37,341 bases of DNA from Stenomitos rutilans HA7619-LM2. Lineage in GTDB: Bacteria > Cyanobacteriota > Cyanobacteriia > Leptolyngbyales > Leptolyngbyaceae. The stretch spans positions 1-37,341 of the forward strand of contig JAHHIE010000067.1 of assembly GCA_019358945.1 (NCBI GenBank), written 5' to 3'. This document shows positions 35,531 through 37,341 of the stretch, in pieces. The translations under genes and the position numbers were made by a program. The notes under the pieces were generated by a model, which did not search any database, had not been told where the DNA came from, and was given only the letters and a program-made list of their open reading frames with translations. Positions within the stretch are counted from its first letter, which is position 1. Each line of letters opens with the position of its first letter.

Positions 35531-37159
35531 ATGGCTGGGAAAAAGTTCATCATACCTGCACTGGCGATCGCAGCTGTAGCCGGAGGCGCAGTTGCCTACG
35601 TCCACTTTAATGGGGCTTCAGGGGATGAGTTAAGTCCACAGGCACTGGCAAAGGTCGTGCCGGACGACGCTTACATGGCCGCCTTTATTTCAACGGAGCC
35701 ACAGAACTGGGCCAAGCTGCAAAAGTTTGGCACGCCTGAAGCCCAACAGGTTGTAGGCAAAGGTCTTACAGACTTTCAGCAAAAGCTATTGACGGATACC
35801 AAAATTAACTATGACACCGACGTCAAACCCTGGGTAGGCAACATCATGCTGGCGGTACTGCCAAGCGATGCTGGAAAGCCAGCCAAAGAACCCAATGTGT
35901 TAGTAGTGGTAAGCGTCAAAGATAAGGCAAAAGCGCTTAATTTCGCTCAAAAGCTACAAAGTGAAAGCAAAACAAAAGCGATCGAAAGCGACTATAAGGG
36001 CATCAAAATTACCGATTATCCAGGTGAAAAAAGCTCAAGCTACACGGCTGTCGTCAAAAACTACTTAGTCCTCGCACCAGAGAAGAAAGCAGTCGAACAG
36101 GCGATCGATACCGTCAAAGGGGAACCATCGTTGGCATCCAAGGCAGATTTTGGTGCGCTTTTATCTAAAAGCGTGGAGATGCCCAATGCGATCGCCCGCA
36201 TCTATATTCCAGATTATGCAGGCACCGTGCAGCAACTCATGGCTAGCAAATCGGGCGCGGCTCAATTACCAGCATCTAGCCTGGAGCAACTGAAAAAGGT
36301 GAAATCGATCGTTGCAGGCATTGGCATTGATGATGCTGGAGTCCGCATGAGAACCATCGCCAACCTTGACCCGCAGGCAAAAATATTAGAATACAAGCCT
36401 GTTGCAGGCTCCGTTGTCGCGCAATTTCCCACAGAGACGTTTGCCATGCTCAACGGTGCAGGCATTAGTCGCTACTGGGCAGAAGCCGTAGAGCAATCAA
36501 AGGCGAATCCCCAAACGCAACAAACGATCGCCCAGATGCGCCAATCGGTGCAAGCTGCCAATTTGGATCTCGACAAGGACATCTTTGGTTGGATGGACGG
36601 GGATTTCTCCTTAAGCTTCATCACCTTAAATGAGGGTGTTTTGTCTCAGTTCGGCTTTGGCGGCGTGATGGTCTTTGATACCAGCGATCGCAAAACGGCG
36701 GAAGCCACGTTGAGCAAAATTGATGGGTTAGTGAAGGGCAATGGGTTTGTGCAGGTCGCTGATCGCGATGTGCAAGGGAAGAAAATTACGGAATGGCAAT
36801 CGCCGCAGGGTGTGCTGGCTGGACACGGTTGGCTCGACCAGGATTCCGTGTTCGTGGCGATCGGTGAACCGTTGGTCAACGTGATGGCAACCAAACCTAC
36901 TAAAGCGCTCGACAGCAGCGACGCTTACAAAACCGTGATGGGTGGCTTGCCCAAGCAAACTGTCGGTTCCTTCTACCTGGATATGGATCAAACCATGTCG
37001 TTGGTCAATCGCACCATGCTCGTGGCGCAAAAGAACGTCATCCCGCCAGAAACGGTTGCGGTGCTGAACTCCATCCGGGGCGTTGGCATGGCGTCTACCC
37101 AGGCTGACAAAGCAACAGTGCAGCTTGAAATGTTGCTGGCACTCAAACCTGCCAAGTAG
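35531..37159 (+). CDS. DUF3352 protein, membrane-anchored
   Basis: A 542-residue protein from the ATG at 35531, which has GAGGAAA eight bases upstream; the ATG at 35510 lacks a good site. One hydrophobic segment at the front (KKFIIPALAIAAVAGGAVAY) acts as signal anchor or signal peptide, so the bulk is likely periplasmic or lumenal. The body matches DUF3352 (VPDDAYMAAFISTEPQNW, later FGWMDGDFSLSF and GLPKQTVGSFYLDMD). Function is unknown. It stands alone, with a hairpin directly downstream. Confidence 0.85.
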   Translation: MAGKKFIIPALAIAAVAGGAVAYVHFNGASGDELSPQALAKVVPDDAYMAAFISTEPQNWAKLQKFGTPEAQQVVGKGLTDFQQKLLTDTKINYDTDVKPWVGNIMLAVLPSDAGKPAKEPNVLVVVSVKDKAKALNFAQKLQSESKTKAIESDYKGIKITDYPGEKSSSYTAVVKNYLVLAPEKKAVEQAIDTVKGEPSLASKADFGALLSKSVEMPNAIARIYIPDYAGTVQQLMASKSGAAQLPASSLEQLKKVKSIVAGIGIDDAGVRMRTIANLDPQAKILEYKPVAGSVVAQFPTETFAMLNGAGISRYWAEAVEQSKANPQTQQTIAQMRQSVQAANLDLDKDIFGWMDGDFSLSFITLNEGVLSQFGFGGVMVFDTSDRKTAEATLSKIDGLVKGNGFVQVADRDVQGKKITEWQSPQGVLAGHGWLDQDSVFVAIGEPLVNVMATKPTKALDSSDAYKTVMGGLPKQTVGSFYLDMDQTMSLVNRTMLVAQKNVIPPETVAVLNSIRGVGMASTQADKATVQLEMLLALKPAK

Positions 37160-37169
37160 GGAGTAGGGA

Positions 37170-37210
37170 GTAGGGTGGGCAGTGTCCACTCTACTCCTTA
37201 ACGTCCTTTT
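37170..37210 (+). terminator. Hairpin after the DUF3352 gene
   Basis: GTAGGGTGGGC and GTCCACTCTAC form an 11-bp stem (two G-T pairs) with an AGT loop at 37170-37194, 11 bases past the stop. A CCTTTTTT run follows at about 37204-37210. The stem resembles a dispersed GTAGGGTGGGC palindrome, so it may be a repeat that also serves as terminator. Confidence 0.45.
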
Positions 37211-37341
37211 TTGCGTTAAACCCGACATTCCGCCCTTTGAAGTGTCACATTGAGCGTTTAGCGGCATAAGTTTCTCAAGGCTTTGGCAAAGTGGGTGGGG
37301 TATTAGCAACGAGTTGATAGTGCAAAACCTCGACCATCTCG

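Noticed and set aside
1-37341. CRISPR arrays, tRNA or rRNA genes
   Set aside because: No regularly spaced direct repeats of CRISPR type, no tRNA-like GTTCRANNC arm with a matching cloverleaf, and no rRNA-like sequence were found by eye.
1-37341. CGATCG/GCGATCGC words as regulatory sites
   Set aside because: They occur throughout genes and gaps alike, as expected of the HIP1 repeat of cyanobacterial genomes, so they carry no local regulatory meaning.

Overview
The window looks like cyanobacterial chromosome. CGATCG/GCGATCGC (HIP1-type) octamers are scattered everywhere. A 30-residue PetL-like cytochrome b6f subunit is encoded at 26706-26798. Intergenic DNA is full of the heptamer and purine/pyrimidine tracts and small palindromes typical of filamentous cyanobacteria. 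No rRNA, tRNA, CRISPR array, prophage or complete insertion sequence was seen.

1-5.6 kb (+): an envelope polysaccharide locus. A DUF3131 repeat protein has lost its 5' end, possibly through an insertion element whose tail opens the window. It is followed by a family 2 cellulose-synthase-like glycosyltransferase with an unusual helical insert, and by a small STAS-domain anti-sigma-factor antagonist. 5.7-16.8 kb (-): an 11-kb signalling block. In transcription order it encodes a coiled-coil protein, a transmembrane protein with a roadblock-like region, BON-like repeats and an OmpA domain, a Ras/Rab-like small GTPase, a PAS-GAF class III adenylate cyclase, a PAS-GAF hybrid histidine kinase with receivers and Hpt, and a receiver-PP2C (RsbU-type) phosphatase. 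The phosphatase converges on the STAS gene, so the two could form a partner switch next to the polysaccharide genes.

17.3-24.4 kb: an accessory redox region. An AraC-type regulator diverges from a cupin and a zinc alcohol dehydrogenase. These are followed by an aldo/keto reductase gene cut by a 341-bp MITE-like element with a TTTAG target duplication. Then come a hypothetical gene and a minus-strand operon: alcohol dehydrogenase, a truncated royal-jelly/yellow-family remnant, an SRPBCC protein, and a formaldehyde-dehydrogenase-like enzyme ending at a clear rho-independent terminator.

24.4-37.3 kb: mostly household genes (aroB, petL, a HIT protein, recR, a flippase-like membrane protein, a conserved hypothetical, recQ). 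After recQ comes a two-gene operon of BrnA-like and HigA-like antitoxins with no toxin, behind a perfect palindrome. A DUF3352 protein closes the window. recR is notable because its ribosome binding site points at a GTT codon, with no ATG, GTG or TTG available.

The best candidate for a little-described system is the GTPase / roadblock-OmpA / cyclase / hybrid-kinase / RsbU-STAS block. It could carry an envelope or nucleotide-state signal to cAMP, phosphorelay and partner-switch outputs. That link is inferred from gene order and domains only.
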